The notes under the pieces: generated by a model
Told to the model about the DNA's origin: nothing
The model's input: only the letters and a program-made list of their open reading frames with translations
Database searches by the model: none
Part shown: piece by piece, positions 18,507-27,882 of the stretch
Layout: every line of letters begins with the position of its first letter
Position numbering within the stretch: position 1 is the first letter of the stretch
Translations under genes and position numbers: made by a program
Assembly (NCBI GenBank): GCA_942490995.1
Contig: CALOBG010000065.1
Span: forward strand, 36,566-100,565
Source: UBA981 sp942490995
GTDB taxonomy: Bacteria; Pseudomonadota; Gammaproteobacteria; Ga0077536
Reading direction: 5' to 3'
Length of the DNA: 64,000 nucleotides

Positions 18507-18528
18507 GCGGGACACAACGATCGCTCAC

Positions 18529-19446
18529 ATGGGACTGCATCACCACCATTCCGACCCGCACGGACAGCGCTTGTCGCTCGCTGTGTTCGTCAACATCGTG
18601 CTCACCGTCGTTCAGGTCATCGGTGGCATCATGGCCGGCAGCCTGGCGCTGATTGCTGACGCGCTGCACAACTTCAGCGACGCGTGTTCATTACTGCTGG
18701 CCCTGATCGCACGACGCATTGCGCGACGGCCGGCCGACGAAGTGATGACGTTCGGCTACGGGCGTGCGGAAATCATTGCCGCGTTGATCAACTTTACGAC
18801 GCTAATCGTGATCGGTCTGTACCTGATCTACGAAGCGATCGCGCGGGCCATCGATCCGCAGCCGATCGCGGGTTGGATCGTGGTCATCGTTGCGAGCGTC
18901 GCGCTCCTTGTTGACCTGATCACGGCCTGGCTGACTTATTCGCTTTCCAGAGAAAGCATGAACGTGCGCGCCGCGTTCCTGCACAACGTGGCGGATGCCC
19001 TGGCCTCCGTTGGGGTGATTGTGGCCGGCACGCTCGTGATCCTGTTCGACTGGCGCCTGGCGGATCCCATCGTCACGCTGTTCATCGCCGGCTACGTGCT
19101 CTATCACGGCATATCGGAAATCGGCAGCGCGATCCGCATCCTGATGTCGGGCACCCCGGCGGGTTCCGATGTGGAGGAAACCGTCCGTTACGTTGAATCG
19201 GTGGATGGCGTGCTGTCCGTGCACCACGTCCATCTGTGGGCTATTGATGAACATCGCCATGCGCTCGAGGCGCACATCGTAACCGGCGAGCTCTCAGGGC
19301 GCTCGGCGGAGGCGCTGAAAGCCAGGATCAAGGATGTGCTGCGGCATCGATTTGCAATCGAGCACGCGACCCTGGAACTGGAGTACGTCGACCCAGCCGC
19401 CGCGGGCGGCTGCACTTACCCGGGCGACAGGACAATCGACGCATGA
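18529..19446 (+). CDS. Cation diffusion facilitator family metal exporter
   Basis: A 305-residue inner-membrane antiporter expected to export zinc or a similar divalent metal. The His-rich start (LHHHHSDPH) is followed by six membrane segments. The metal-site motifs ADALHNFSDA (TM2) and HNVADALAS (TM5) and the cytoplasmic C-terminal domain with HVHLWAIDEHRHALEAHI are visible. It resembles the ZitB/CzcD branch. The IS element inserted about 60 bp behind its stop. Confidence 0.92.
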   Translation: MGLHHHHSDPHGQRLSLAVFVNIVLTVVQVIGGIMAGSLALIADALHNFSDACSLLLALIARRIARRPADEVMTFGYGRAEIIAALINFTTLIVIGLYLIYEAIARAIDPQPIAGWIVVIVASVALLVDLITAWLTYSLSRESMNVRAAFLHNVADALASVGVIVAGTLVILFDWRLADPIVTLFIAGYVLYHGISEIGSAIRILMSGTPAGSDVEETVRYVESVDGVLSVHHVHLWAIDEHRHALEAHIVTGELSGRSAEALKARIKDVLRHRFAIEHATLELEYVDPAAAGGCTYPGDRTIDA

Positions 19447-19509
19447 GAGCCTCAGGTCCGAGGAAGTCCGGATAGGCATAAGCGAGCCTGCCCTCGAAAC
19501 GCTCGCTAG

Positions 19510-19523
19510 CCCGCATTTCTCAC
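19510..19523 (+). repeat. Left terminal inverted repeat of the IS1380-family element
   Basis: The 14-bp end CCCGCATTTCTCAC pairs with the right end with one mismatch. The adjoining outer CTAG matches the CTAG outside the right end. Confidence 0.8.
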
Positions 19524-19696
19524 CGCGTCGGCGATTAACGCAGTCGTCTGGTAGCGATGGGGAAGCGAGCCGCGCATCGCTGGCGTGAACCCGGCAGATC
19601 ACGCGGCTTGCCTATCTGCGGGCGAGCGAACCCACCCGACGGTGTCGGTGGTGGGGTTCGATGGCGAAGGCAGCAGTCTGGTTCGTAGGGGGCGGC

Positions 19697-21084
19697 TTAA
19701 CGCGCCGCGACGTCCAGGGCATGGCAGGCGGCGATGAACTCCCGCTGATGCGGGCAGCCGCTACTCATCGCGAGCTTGACCCTGCGCACGCTGACCGTGA
19801 CCACCGCGCCGATCTTCAACAGGCGCAGGCGGATGGTCGTCGCACAAGCACGCGCGAGCGTGGTGCCGGCCAGTCCGATGCGGCGCACGGCGTGCATCAG
19901 CACATAAGCCGCCGACGCCCACCACAGGCGCAGCTGGTTACCGCGCAGGGTCTCGGTCGAGAGCCGGTCGGCGAACAGGTCGAGCTGGCATTCCTTGATG
20001 CGGTTCTCGGCCTCACCGCGCGCGCAATAGAAGTCCTCGTACAGCGCCCGTGCCGCCCAGCGTCGCTTCGACAACGAGGTCACGATGAAGCGCGGATTCG
20101 ATTTGTCACCGGTATGCTCAGCCTTGGCCACCACACGGCGTGACCGGCTCCAGCTCTTGCGCGTCCGATACGCGAGCTCGCGGAAACAGCGCGCCGGGCT
20201 CTGCGTGGCTGCCGACGTCTCCGCCACCGTCTGCAGTTCACTGCCTATCGCCCGTACCAGACGGGCGTTACGCGCCAGCCCGAACACGTATTCCACGCCA
20301 TTTTCCTCGCACCAGCCCATCAACGCCTCGCGGCAGAAGCCCGAGTCCGCTCGCAGCACGATGCGCGTCTTCGGCCACCGCGCACGCACCTGGGCGACGA
20401 TGCGTTCGACCTCCTCCACCGCCCCCGCCGCACCGTCGATGTTCGCCTGTACCGCAGCTTCGCGGCCAACAGATGCTCGCCGCAGTAGATGTACAACGGC
20501 AGGTAGCAGTAGTGATCGTAATAGCCGTGAAAGAACCGTGCTTCCTGATGGCCGTGCAACGCCACGTCGGTCGCATCCAGATCCAGCACGATCTCCGCCG
20601 GCGGCTCGCGGTAAGCCTCCAGGAACAGCGCCACGAACAACCGTTCGATCGCTGATTCGTCCGGGCGGATCTTGTGATAGCGATGCGCCCCGCTCGCCGG
20701 ATAGCATTCCAGACGGCTCAGCGTGCTCTTGCCCGCCAGTGCTGCACAGTCCTCGCGTAACCGCGGCGACAGCTTGCCCAGCAGCGCACCCATCACCGGG
20801 TCATGGCGTAGCTCGTCGTGGTCGTTCAGGTCTTCGTATCCCAGCGCCAGCGCGAACACCCGTTGACCGACCAGCGTGCGCAACGAGTGCTCGACCAAGT
20901 CAGCCTGCCGCTCGTCGATGAAGCAGCGCGACAGCCGGTCGATCAGACCGACCGCCGCGTCCGCCTTACCCAGCAGTAGCGCGCCGCCATCCGAGCTCAC
21001 CGTTCCGCCATCGAACGCCGCCACCACGCGGCGGCGTCCAGCCCATGAAAACGTCAGTTGTTCAGCGGTACACTGTGTCGGCAT
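19697..21084 (-). pseudogene. IS1380-family DDE transposase, frameshifted
   Basis: The gene starts at ATG 21084 behind GAGGAGG (MPTQCTAEQLTF). The first frame runs to about 20450 with AAFDGGTVSSDGGALLL and LDLDATDVALHGHQEARFFHG. At about 20448-20453, after GEHLLAAKLR, the family sequence jumps to another frame and continues with ANIDGAAGAVEEV, LRADSGF and the glutamate in GEAENRIKE, ending at 19697. The DDE residues all survive but are split over two frames. Family members are single-frame, so I read this as inactivation, although a sequencing error cannot be excluded. Confidence 0.85.
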
Positions 21085-21165
21085 CGGGAACCTCCTCTGA
21101 GGGGTCGTAACTCGTTCACGCAAAACAAGTTTGATCCTCTCGGAGGCCCGATGCACTAACTACGT

Positions 21166-21179
21166 GTGAGAAATCCGGG
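21166..21179 (-). repeat. Right terminal inverted repeat of the IS1380-family element
   Basis: GTGAGAAATCCGGG, the complement of the left end apart from one base, is followed directly by CTAG. Confidence 0.8.
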
Positions 21180-21212
21180 CTAGCAATGCCCGAAACAACT
21201 CGATTGTCAGCG

Positions 21213-21244
21213 CAAAAAAAAACCGCCGGAACGGCGGTTTTTCT
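21213..21244 (-). terminator. Rho-independent, probably bidirectional terminator
   Basis: Stem AACCGCC (21221-21227) and GGCGGTT (21233-21239) surround a GGAAC loop, with an A-run before and a T-run after. It can stop the small gene transcribed from 21593 on the minus strand and any plus-strand transcript from the CDF/IS side. Confidence 0.85.
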
Positions 21245-21305
21245 CGACTGCCCGGAGCCGGCTGGCGCCGGCCTCAGGTATCATTCAAATCACAACATCG
21301 AACGC

Positions 21306-21593
21306 TCAGGAAGTCTTGGGCTTGCCGATGACAATGTGTTTCGTACCTTTCATGCCGCGACGATTGTTCATTTCCTTGGCCAGCGATGAGGCATGGCTGT
21401 GCACGTGATCCTTGGTGCCGGCACGGAATCCGGTGATCGGCGCATAGCCACCTTCGATGACGTAGCGGTACCCACTCGGCCCGCCCTGCTCGAGCTTGCA
21501 CTTTTCAAGCTTGGTGACGTGATAGATCGGTTTGTTGCCTTCGTTCAGATTTTCCGGGGTACTGGATTCTTTGGTCTTGGGTAGGGCACTCAT
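21306..21593 (-). CDS. Small conserved protein of unknown function
   Basis: A 95-residue basic cytoplasmic protein starting MSALPKTKESS. GGAG precedes ATG 21593; the frame is open further upstream to 21683 without a better start. It contains HVTKLEKCKLEQGGPSGYRY and a basic C-terminus rich in His, Arg and Lys (NNRRGMKGTKHIVIGKPK). I do not recognise the family. A strong terminator follows, so it appears to be a monocistronic, expressed gene. Confidence 0.7.
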   Translation of the reverse strand: MSALPKTKESSTPENLNEGNKPIYHVTKLEKCKLEQGGPSGYRYVIEGGYAPITGFRAGTKDHVHSHASSLAKEMNNRRGMKGTKHIVIGKPKTS

Positions 21594-21988
21594 GTTTTTC
21601 TCCAGGTTTCTGCACGTGATCTGGCCGATCACAAGCGCAGTCACCGCGCGCATGATTACCGAAAACGGGGCGCGATCATGCAAACGTGGGACGGGCGACT
21701 ATGCGGCCGTTATATTTTTCAAGGGGACGACGAAATAGGCGTCTACGACGCGAGCTCAGTCAGGTGAGAATGGGCACTTGTTGTATTTCTATCTACACCC
21801 CTGTGAGCTGCACCCTAGCACGGAAGCCGACTTTCGACTAGCCGTCAGGGTGCCGCCGGCGGCCGCGGCGGGTCGCCGGCCGGGGCGGCGCGGGGCCAGG
21901 CAGGCGGGTGATTTCCGCCGCCGATACAGGCAGTTCCGAGCCGGCCGGCGGGCGCTCGCGAAGCCGGTGCGGGAGGCTGTCGCTGCGC
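21594..21988. other. Intergenic region without recognised gene
   Basis: About 395 bp. The part next to 21593 is the likely promoter region of the small gene. 21840-21970 is extremely GC-rich with runs of GGCGG/CCGCC but no coding pattern or clear terminator with a T-run that I can support. Confidence 0.4.
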
Positions 21989-22420
21989 TCAGATACTCGG
22001 CAGCAAGGCCTCAAGTTTGCGGCTCGCGGCTTCACAGGCCGGCACCGCCTCGGGTAGCTGGAGTTTGTGAAAGAAGCCTATCTCGCGGCCTTCGATGCTG
22101 GCCGCCACCACGTCGTTCAATGGCTGGCAGGCGTGCGCCATAGCTTCCTCCGCACGTACCAGCGGCGAGGCGGAATCAAGTTCCTCGGTGTCGAGCAGAC
22201 TGGTCGCGAGGATCAAATCGTTGACGACGCGGTTGTGGTAACGGAACACCTGCTCGACGTAGGCCTTGAAATCGGCGCGGCTGCGGGTCTCGATCGAACC
22301 ATCGGGATAGCGTACCTGCACCGAGCTGCAGCTCGTGGTCAGGGCCGCTGCCACGGCGAGGATCAATCCCGCAACGCCGGCGCGATGTCCGCCAGGCCGA
22401 GGCCAGGAGCTGCAATTCAT
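21989..22420 (-). CDS. Small lipoprotein of unknown function
   Basis: 143 residues. The start at ATG 22420 gives MNCSSWPRPGG, then a hydrophobic stretch and the lipobox LTTSC, so the mature protein should be lipid-anchored. The mature part begins SSVQVRYPDGSIETRSRADFKAYVEQVFRYHNRVV and is otherwise helical. An upstream in-frame extension to 22543 would remove the signal and is rejected. It lies downstream of the APH-type kinase gene on the same strand. I do not know its function. Confidence 0.72.
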   Translation of the reverse strand: MNCSSWPRPGGHRAGVAGLILAVAAALTTSCSSVQVRYPDGSIETRSRADFKAYVEQVFRYHNRVVNDLILATSLLDTEELDSASPLVRAEEAMAHACQPLNDVVAASIEGREIGFFHKLQLPEAVPACEAASRKLEALLPSI

Positions 22421-22554
22421 CAGCGGAACGCGGCGTCGGCGGCAGGAGTTCTTGGCCGGCAATTGATGGCGATTGTCCTCACGCTGGTGCTTGCTGATCA
22501 CTATAGGAGAGGACCGCGCTGGTGCCCAGCCGAAGCCGCTCACCGGCGCCGCCC

Positions 22555-23622
22555 TCAGGTGCCGCCACCGCTCATGGCGATCGCCTGCGCCGCCTCGAGT
22601 CGCGCCAGCAGGCTGCCGGCGACGGCCAACTGGCCACGTGCGCGCGCCAGGTTATGCGCACCGGCGCTGTCATAACGCTCGGCATTCCAGCCGAAGTAGC
22701 GTTCTTCAAGGGCGTCGGCCAGGAACCGCGCAGCCAGTTCGAGCTGGATACGCAGGGTTGCGGGAACCAGGCGCGCGCGTTCGCGCAGGTCAAACGCCGA
22801 CCCGGCCGTGCTGGCGTAGCCGGCGACCGCGGCAGCAAACAGGTCGAGATCGAACTGCGCGGTGGCCGCGTCCTCGCCCTCGGTGTTACACCACGAACGC
22901 ATCGCATCGCCGAGTTCCAGGCACAGCGGCATGCGCGCGATGGTGTCGAGATCGATCAGGCACAGGGCCGGCAGGCCGGGCGGCGCGAAAAGGATATTCG
23001 ACACCTTCGGATCGCCGTGGACGAGAACGTCGGCGCCTGGCGTAAACGCCGGGAGCGCGGCTACGGCACTATTGAGTTCGGCGCCGAGTTTGCGCGCCGC
23101 CCCGCTCAGGCGATGCCCCGAGGCCTCGGCACAGGTGCGCTCGAGGTGCGCAAGGTGGCGGGGAAAGTCGTGCACCGGCCGCTGCACGCCGATCAGCGGC
23201 GCAGAGAAATCCCGCAGCGCGACATGAAATTGCGCAAGGGTCGCACCCGCGGCCCGCGCCTGTGCCTGCCCCTCGAGTGCGTCAACCGCGCGTCCATCGA
23301 TGTAGGTCAACACCCGCCACAGGCGGCCGTCGACCGTGACCGAACAAGCACCATCCCGTGTGTGCACCAGCCGCGGCGTCAGCAGTCCGTGCCGGGCGAG
23401 GTGGTCGGTAACGGCGGCCAGATTATGGTTGACCGCGTCGTCGAATACCGGGTGCAGGCGTTGCAGTATGTAGCGCTCACCGCCAGCGGTGGTGAGTCTG
23501 ACGGTCAGGTTGATAAGGCCCTGGGGTATGTGCTCGAGATTGTCGACATCGAGCGCGTAGCGGATCAACGCCTCGCGCGCCTGTGCGCGCCAGCGGTTAT
23601 CGTCGTTCGGGGTCATGTTCAT
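22555..23622 (-). CDS. Aminoglycoside phosphotransferase-family (APH) small-molecule kinase
   Basis: A 355-residue protein-kinase-like phosphotransferase. The catalytic loop is HGDPKVSNILF and the metal-binding segment is LCLIDLDTIARMPLCLELGDAMRSW. The N-lobe contains GLINLTVRLTTAGGERYILQRLH. This combination is closest in my reading to sugar or amino-sugar kinases such as N-acetylhexosamine 1-kinase. The context does not fix the substrate, and antibiotic resistance should not be inferred from the family name. Confidence 0.83.
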   Translation of the reverse strand: MNMTPNDDNRWRAQAREALIRYALDVDNLEHIPQGLINLTVRLTTAGGERYILQRLHPVFDDAVNHNLAAVTDHLARHGLLTPRLVHTRDGACSVTVDGRLWRVLTYIDGRAVDALEGQAQARAAGATLAQFHVALRDFSAPLIGVQRPVHDFPRHLAHLERTCAEASGHRLSGAARKLGAELNSAVAALPAFTPGADVLVHGDPKVSNILFAPPGLPALCLIDLDTIARMPLCLELGDAMRSWCNTEGEDAATAQFDLDLFAAAVAGYASTAGSAFDLRERARLVPATLRIQLELAARFLADALEERYFGWNAERYDSAGAHNLARARGQLAVAGSLLARLEAAQAIAMSGGGT

Positions 23623-23778
23623 AGGCTTTTTCGCCGAGCGCCATTATACGCGGCGGCGGTTGCCGACGGCGCGGCTGCGTCGGGCACGCGCCAGCGCGCG
23701 CTCAGGCGATCCCGGCGTCGCCGCCCGGCGTGGTGATGTGGTCGAACAGGGCCGGCGAAAACGCCGCTCGTGGCGGCA

Positions 23779-26670
23779 TCATAAGCGCTCAACCTGCATG
23801 CCGGCTTCACGCATGGCCGCCGCACTTGCGGCCCCGCCGATGACCGCGGCGCAGCCGCGGTCGGCAACGAGGAAACGCTGCCCGACGCGAACCAGGTCGG
23901 CATGGGTAACCGCCAGAGCGGCGTCGCGATATTTTTTGCGATAAGCGTCATCGCGCCCGCACAGGGCATTGATGAACGCGCGTTCGGCTTCTCCGGCCGG
24001 GGAGCGCGGCTGATCGAGGGCGCGGATCGTGCCCAGGATCGATTCCTCGACGCGCTGCGGGTCATTGTGATCGGTATACCACGCCAGCGCGCGGTCGAAA
24101 TCGTGCAGGGTTTCGCGCAGACGTGGATCGCGGTAGGAGTAAAACCTGAACGTGCCGCTGTCGGAATCGTAGCCCGCGCCAGAGCCGTAGGCGCCGCCCT
24201 GCTCGCGTATCTCGCGATGCAGAAAACCATCCTGGAGGTAACGCGCGAGTACCGACATCACCGGGGCATCGTTCGACGATGCTTCAGCGGCGCTATACGC
24301 CTTGGCGCAGAAATTGACCTGCGAGTTCGTGATCCAGGCGTTGGCGGTATCGTGCTCCTCAAGTGCCGCATCGAAAGCGCGGAAGGGCGAGCTGCCGTGT
24401 TCGACCGCGGCGCTGAGCTGCGCGTGGGCGCCGCGCAGAACGTCGCCTTCTCCGATCATCGCGATCCGGCGCGGGGCCTCAGCAAGCTTGTCCCGGATCG
24501 AAGCGAACAACTCAAACAGGGCGTCGAGCGCGGCGATGTCCAGCTGAGCGCTGGCGGTTCTCTGCAGCAGCTTGACCGCGCTGGGACCATCCCAGACTTC
24601 GTCCAGCGCGGCGGTGCGGGAAAGTGGACGCGCGGCGGCGAGGATTGCCAGATGGTGGCCACGCTCGGTGATCGACTGCTCGGCCTCGGCGCGTGATTGG
24701 CGCAGCAGCTCGTGCAGTCGCGCATGTTCGTCAAAGCGCACGCCGGAAACGATCTCTTCGCTCGTGCAAATAATATCGTTGCGCTTGCGCGCGAGGCCTT
24801 TGCCCGAAACGATCAGCCAGGCGTGCGACGCATTGGCGTCGCCCAGTACCGGGCGCGACAGCGGATACACCGAATAAGTCCCACTCAGGACACGCCGCGC
24901 CTGCACGGCAAGGTAGTCTTCGCTGCCACAGCCCAGTTCCGTCACGTATTCGCACCACAGCGGCAGCACGCCGATCTCGGCAGCACTCAGCAGGGGCAGG
25001 CGCAATGCCAGTTTGATGCGGAACACGCCGTTCGTGCCGCACTCGTACTCAGCGATCGGTGCGGCCGTTCCGTGCACCGCAACGGGTTGCTGCAGTGGCT
25101 GTGCCGGCGGTACATCAGCGAGCGTGACGCGCGGCAGGACGCGGTCATCGTCGATCTGCGCCTGGCGCTGACGCAGGGCCAGGGCGCGCTCATGCAAGGC
25201 GGCCAGCGCACGCGTATCCATGCCCGCGCGCAAGGCCTCGAGGCGGGCCGCCTCGCAGGCCGCGTCACGCGCATGCTTTTCACTGTCGGGACGCATCACG
25301 ACGCGTACTCGATGCGGGTTGTCGAGCAATACGCGCGCAACCAGGGCGCGCAGGTAGCCGGCCTCACCGATCCGCTTGCGCAGACGCGCGATGGCCGGTC
25401 CCAGATCGAGCAGGTCCAGCGCCGCGCCACGGTACATCGCCGCCGGCATCATCCGTCCCATGAGCTGTAGTCCGAACGGATAGCTGCCGCCGCCGATGTC
25501 TCGCTGCGCGAGTTCGAGGCGGTCGACTACCGCGTCGAGCGCGTCGGCATCCATACCATCGTCAGCAAACCTGGCGATAACCGCGACGATATCCCGTTCC
25601 AGGGCCTCGGCGTGCGCGACCTCGCTGCCCTCGACCCCGCACAGAAACACCAGCTGGCGGGTCGAGTCGTCGAGTCCGCACAGTTCCGACGGCGCCGACG
25701 CCAGCGTCGTCGACTCCAGGTAGTGCCGCAACGGCGAGGCGCCATGTTCGAGCAGGATGGTCTCCAGCAGATGGCCCTCGATGAAAGCATCGGCGTCGGC
25801 ACTCGTGCCGAACATCCAGCCCCAGACGATATGCGTTTGCGCCGCGCCGTCCTCGTCGACGGCATAGCTGAATTCGTGTTCGCGTGGCGCGATGAACGGC
25901 GATTGCAGCGGGCTTACCAGCTGCGAGCGGCGTTCGTCGAAATGGTCGAGTGCCAGCTCGGCGAAGCGGGCGTGCTGTTCGGCGACCGGGAAATTGCCGT
26001 AGGTCATCAGCACCGCGTTCGACGGGTGGTAGTGGCGGGCATGGAAAGCGCGCAGTTGTTCATGACTCAGGTCGGGAATGCGCAGCGGATCGCCGCCGCT
26101 GTTGTGGTGATACACCGCGTCCGGAAACAACACCGTATGCAGGTGTTGCCACAGTTGCGTCAGCGGTGAGCTCATGGCGCCCTTCATTTCGTTGTAGACC
26201 ACGCCATGCAGTTCCAGCCTGCTATCCGCACCTTCGCCTCTGACCTCGACTCGCCAGCCTTCCTGGGCGAAATCGAGCGGATCCAGGCGCGGGAAAAACA
26301 CCGCATCCAGGTACACGGCAAGCAGATTCTCATAGTCCTTGTGATTCTGGGTCGCGAACGGGTAGGCGGTGGCGTCGCCGCTGGTGAAGGCGTTCATATA
26401 GGTATTGAGCGAACGCCGCAGCATCATGAAAAACGGATCGCGCACGGGATAACGCCGCGAACCGCACAAGGTCGTGTGCTCGAGAATATGGGCTACCCCG
26501 GACGAGTCGTCAGGCAGGGTCGGGAACGCGATCATGAATGCGTTGTGTGGATCCTCGCTGGCGAGGTGATAGTGCCGCGCGCCGGTCGGCTGATGTCGAT
26601 ATTGCGTATAGGTCACCCCCAGTGCCGCAACCGGAAAGGACTCTACAACTTCGAACATTTGATTTGCCAT
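23779..26670 (-). CDS. M16C-family zinc metallopeptidase (PreP-like)
   Basis: A 963-residue peptidase of the presequence-protease/insulinase group, which degrades peptides in an enclosed chamber. The inverted zinc motif HILEH lies near residue 63 in DSSGVAHILEHTTLCGS, followed by DPFFMMLRRSLNTYMNAFTSGDATAYPFATQN. A second homologous half, the middle domain and a late QGGAYGSGAGYDSDSGTFRFYSYRDPR segment complete the usual architecture. No signal peptide is visible, so it is probably cytoplasmic. It is transcribed divergently from yajQ. Confidence 0.92.
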   Translation of the reverse strand: MANQMFEVVESFPVAALGVTYTQYRHQPTGARHYHLASEDPHNAFMIAFPTLPDDSSGVAHILEHTTLCGSRRYPVRDPFFMMLRRSLNTYMNAFTSGDATAYPFATQNHKDYENLLAVYLDAVFFPRLDPLDFAQEGWRVEVRGEGADSRLELHGVVYNEMKGAMSSPLTQLWQHLHTVLFPDAVYHHNSGGDPLRIPDLSHEQLRAFHARHYHPSNAVLMTYGNFPVAEQHARFAELALDHFDERRSQLVSPLQSPFIAPREHEFSYAVDEDGAAQTHIVWGWMFGTSADADAFIEGHLLETILLEHGASPLRHYLESTTLASAPSELCGLDDSTRQLVFLCGVEGSEVAHAEALERDIVAVIARFADDGMDADALDAVVDRLELAQRDIGGGSYPFGLQLMGRMMPAAMYRGAALDLLDLGPAIARLRKRIGEAGYLRALVARVLLDNPHRVRVVMRPDSEKHARDAACEAARLEALRAGMDTRALAALHERALALRQRQAQIDDDRVLPRVTLADVPPAQPLQQPVAVHGTAAPIAEYECGTNGVFRIKLALRLPLLSAAEIGVLPLWCEYVTELGCGSEDYLAVQARRVLSGTYSVYPLSRPVLGDANASHAWLIVSGKGLARKRNDIICTSEEIVSGVRFDEHARLHELLRQSRAEAEQSITERGHHLAILAAARPLSRTAALDEVWDGPSAVKLLQRTASAQLDIAALDALFELFASIRDKLAEAPRRIAMIGEGDVLRGAHAQLSAAVEHGSSPFRAFDAALEEHDTANAWITNSQVNFCAKAYSAAEASSNDAPVMSVLARYLQDGFLHREIREQGGAYGSGAGYDSDSGTFRFYSYRDPRLRETLHDFDRALAWYTDHNDPQRVEESILGTIRALDQPRSPAGEAERAFINALCGRDDAYRKKYRDAALAVTHADLVRVGQRFLVADRGCAAVIGGAASAAAMREAGMQVERL

Positions 26671-26820
26671 CGGGTGGGATCAGGCTCCGTTTGTGCAGTG
26701 GCGGCGCGCGCCGTTCGCGGTCCGCGTCTGATGCGCTGGCGCTTCGCGGCGCTATACTGCGTGATCGCTAAATGACGTTCCGCTGCCGCTCGCGCCGGAC
26801 CGGACCCTGGAGAAACAGCC

Positions 26821-27303
26821 ATGCCTTCGTTCGATATCGTATCCGAGGTCGACCAGCACGAATTAACCAACGCCGTCGACCAGGCAACTCGTGAACTATC
26901 CACGCGTTTTGACTTCAAGGGCACGAATGCCCGCATTGAGCGCAATGATAATGTCATCACGCTCATTGCAGAAGCTGAATTTCAAACCCGGCAGATTCTC
27001 GAGATCCTGCAGAACAAGCTTGGCGGCCGGGGTATCGACATCGATTGCCTGGAACTCGGGACGGTATCGACGAATGTCGCCGAGGCGCGCCTGCCGATCA
27101 CGGTGCGCGAAGGTGTAGACAAGGACCTGGCGCGCAAAATGACCAAGCTGATCAAGGATTCGAAACTCAAGGTCCAGTCCCAGATCCAGCAGAACCAACT
27201 GCGGGTGACCGGCAAGAGCCGTAACGATCTGCAAAATGTGATCAGCATGCTCAAGGCGGCCAAGCTTGAATTTCCACTGCAGTTCAAGAATTTTCGCGAT
27301 TGA
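26821..27303 (+). CDS. YajQ family nucleotide-binding protein
   Basis: A 160-residue YajQ/DUF520 protein. Members bind nucleic acids or, in some species, cyclic di-GMP. The start MPSFDIVSEVDQHELTNAVDQ and the segments STRFDFKGTNARIE, ADSKLK-type KLIKDSKLKVQSQIQ and LRVTGKSRNDLQ are diagnostic. It is followed by two tiny conserved genes on the same strand. Binding of cyclic di-GMP by this particular copy is not shown by the sequence. Confidence 0.95.
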   Translation: MPSFDIVSEVDQHELTNAVDQATRELSTRFDFKGTNARIERNDNVITLIAEAEFQTRQILEILQNKLGGRGIDIDCLELGTVSTNVAEARLPITVREGVDKDLARKMTKLIKDSKLKVQSQIQQNQLRVTGKSRNDLQNVISMLKAAKLEFPLQFKNFRD

Positions 27304-27313
27304 GTGCTGGCCG

Positions 27314-27505
27314 GTGAGTTTCGATCAGAGCGAGGCCTTCTTTGACTGCCCGTATTGCGGCGAGCGCATCAGTATCCTGGTCGACCACAGCGTCGAATCG
27401 CAGGACTATATCGAAGACTGCGAAGTCTGCTGCCAACCAATTTCACTGCGCCTTGAAATCGAGGCGGACCAGCTACGCGTGCGTGCCGCGCGCGACGACG
27501 GCTGA
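27314..27505 (+). CDS. CPXCG motif-containing cysteine-rich protein
   Basis: A 63-residue protein beginning at GTG 27314, 10 bp after the yajQ stop. An in-frame upstream start at 27266 would overlap yajQ and adds no conserved sequence. The zinc-ribbon cysteines are in FDCPYCGERISI and CEVCCQPISLRLE. This small family is widespread in gammaproteobacteria and its function is unknown. Confidence 0.88.
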   Translation: MSFDQSEAFFDCPYCGERISILVDHSVESQDYIEDCEVCCQPISLRLEIEADQLRVRAARDDG

Positions 27506-27529
27506 ACGCCCGACTCCGGCAAAGCAGCA

Positions 27530-27847
27530 ATGGAACTGAGCGCGCTACTGCTGTGCGGCCTCACTTACGTGCTGTGGACATGGGTGATCCGAGGCCGCGA
27601 GATTGTCGATCGCGTGTCGAGCAGATTGTGTCGTGACCTGGATTTGCAGCGCCTCGACGGCTCCGTCGCACTCGCCGATCTCGGCCTCGAGCGCCGCCGA
27701 CATAGCCTGTTGGTGCGACGGATTTACGCCTTCGAATACTCGACAAGTGGCAGCGACCGCCGTTCGGGGCGGGTCTGCCTGTTGAACACCGTGCCGGTAT
27801 GGGCGCGCCTGGAACATCCGCAAGGCCCGCTCCACATCGACTTATAA
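27530..27847 (+). CDS. DUF3301 family protein
   Basis: A 105-residue protein with a single N-terminal membrane segment (LLLCGLTYVLWTWVI), a short arginine-rich region and the typical RRIYAFEYSTSGSDRRSGRVCLLN segment. These match the DUF3301 family of gammaproteobacteria. The function is unknown. It ends a short plus-strand group with yajQ and the CPXCG gene. Confidence 0.83.
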   Translation: MELSALLLCGLTYVLWTWVIRGREIVDRVSSRLCRDLDLQRLDGSVALADLGLERRRHSLLVRRIYAFEYSTSGSDRRSGRVCLLNTVPVWARLEHPQGPLHIDL

Positions 27848-27882
27848 GCGCCCGATCCGGTGAGCGTGGAACCGCCCGCGCC

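Larger units (their letters stand above)
19510..21179 (-). mobile_element. IS1380-family insertion sequence (transposase frameshifted)
   Basis: A 1670-bp element bounded by 14-bp imperfect inverted repeats: CCCGCATTTCTCAC at 19510-19523 and its complement with one mismatch, GTGAGAAATCCGGG, at 21166-21179. Both ends are flanked by CTAG (19506-19509 and 21180-21183), a plausible 4-bp target duplication. The size and termini fit IS1380-type elements. The single transposase gene runs on the minus strand and carries one frameshift, so this copy is probably immobile on its own. Confidence 0.85.
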
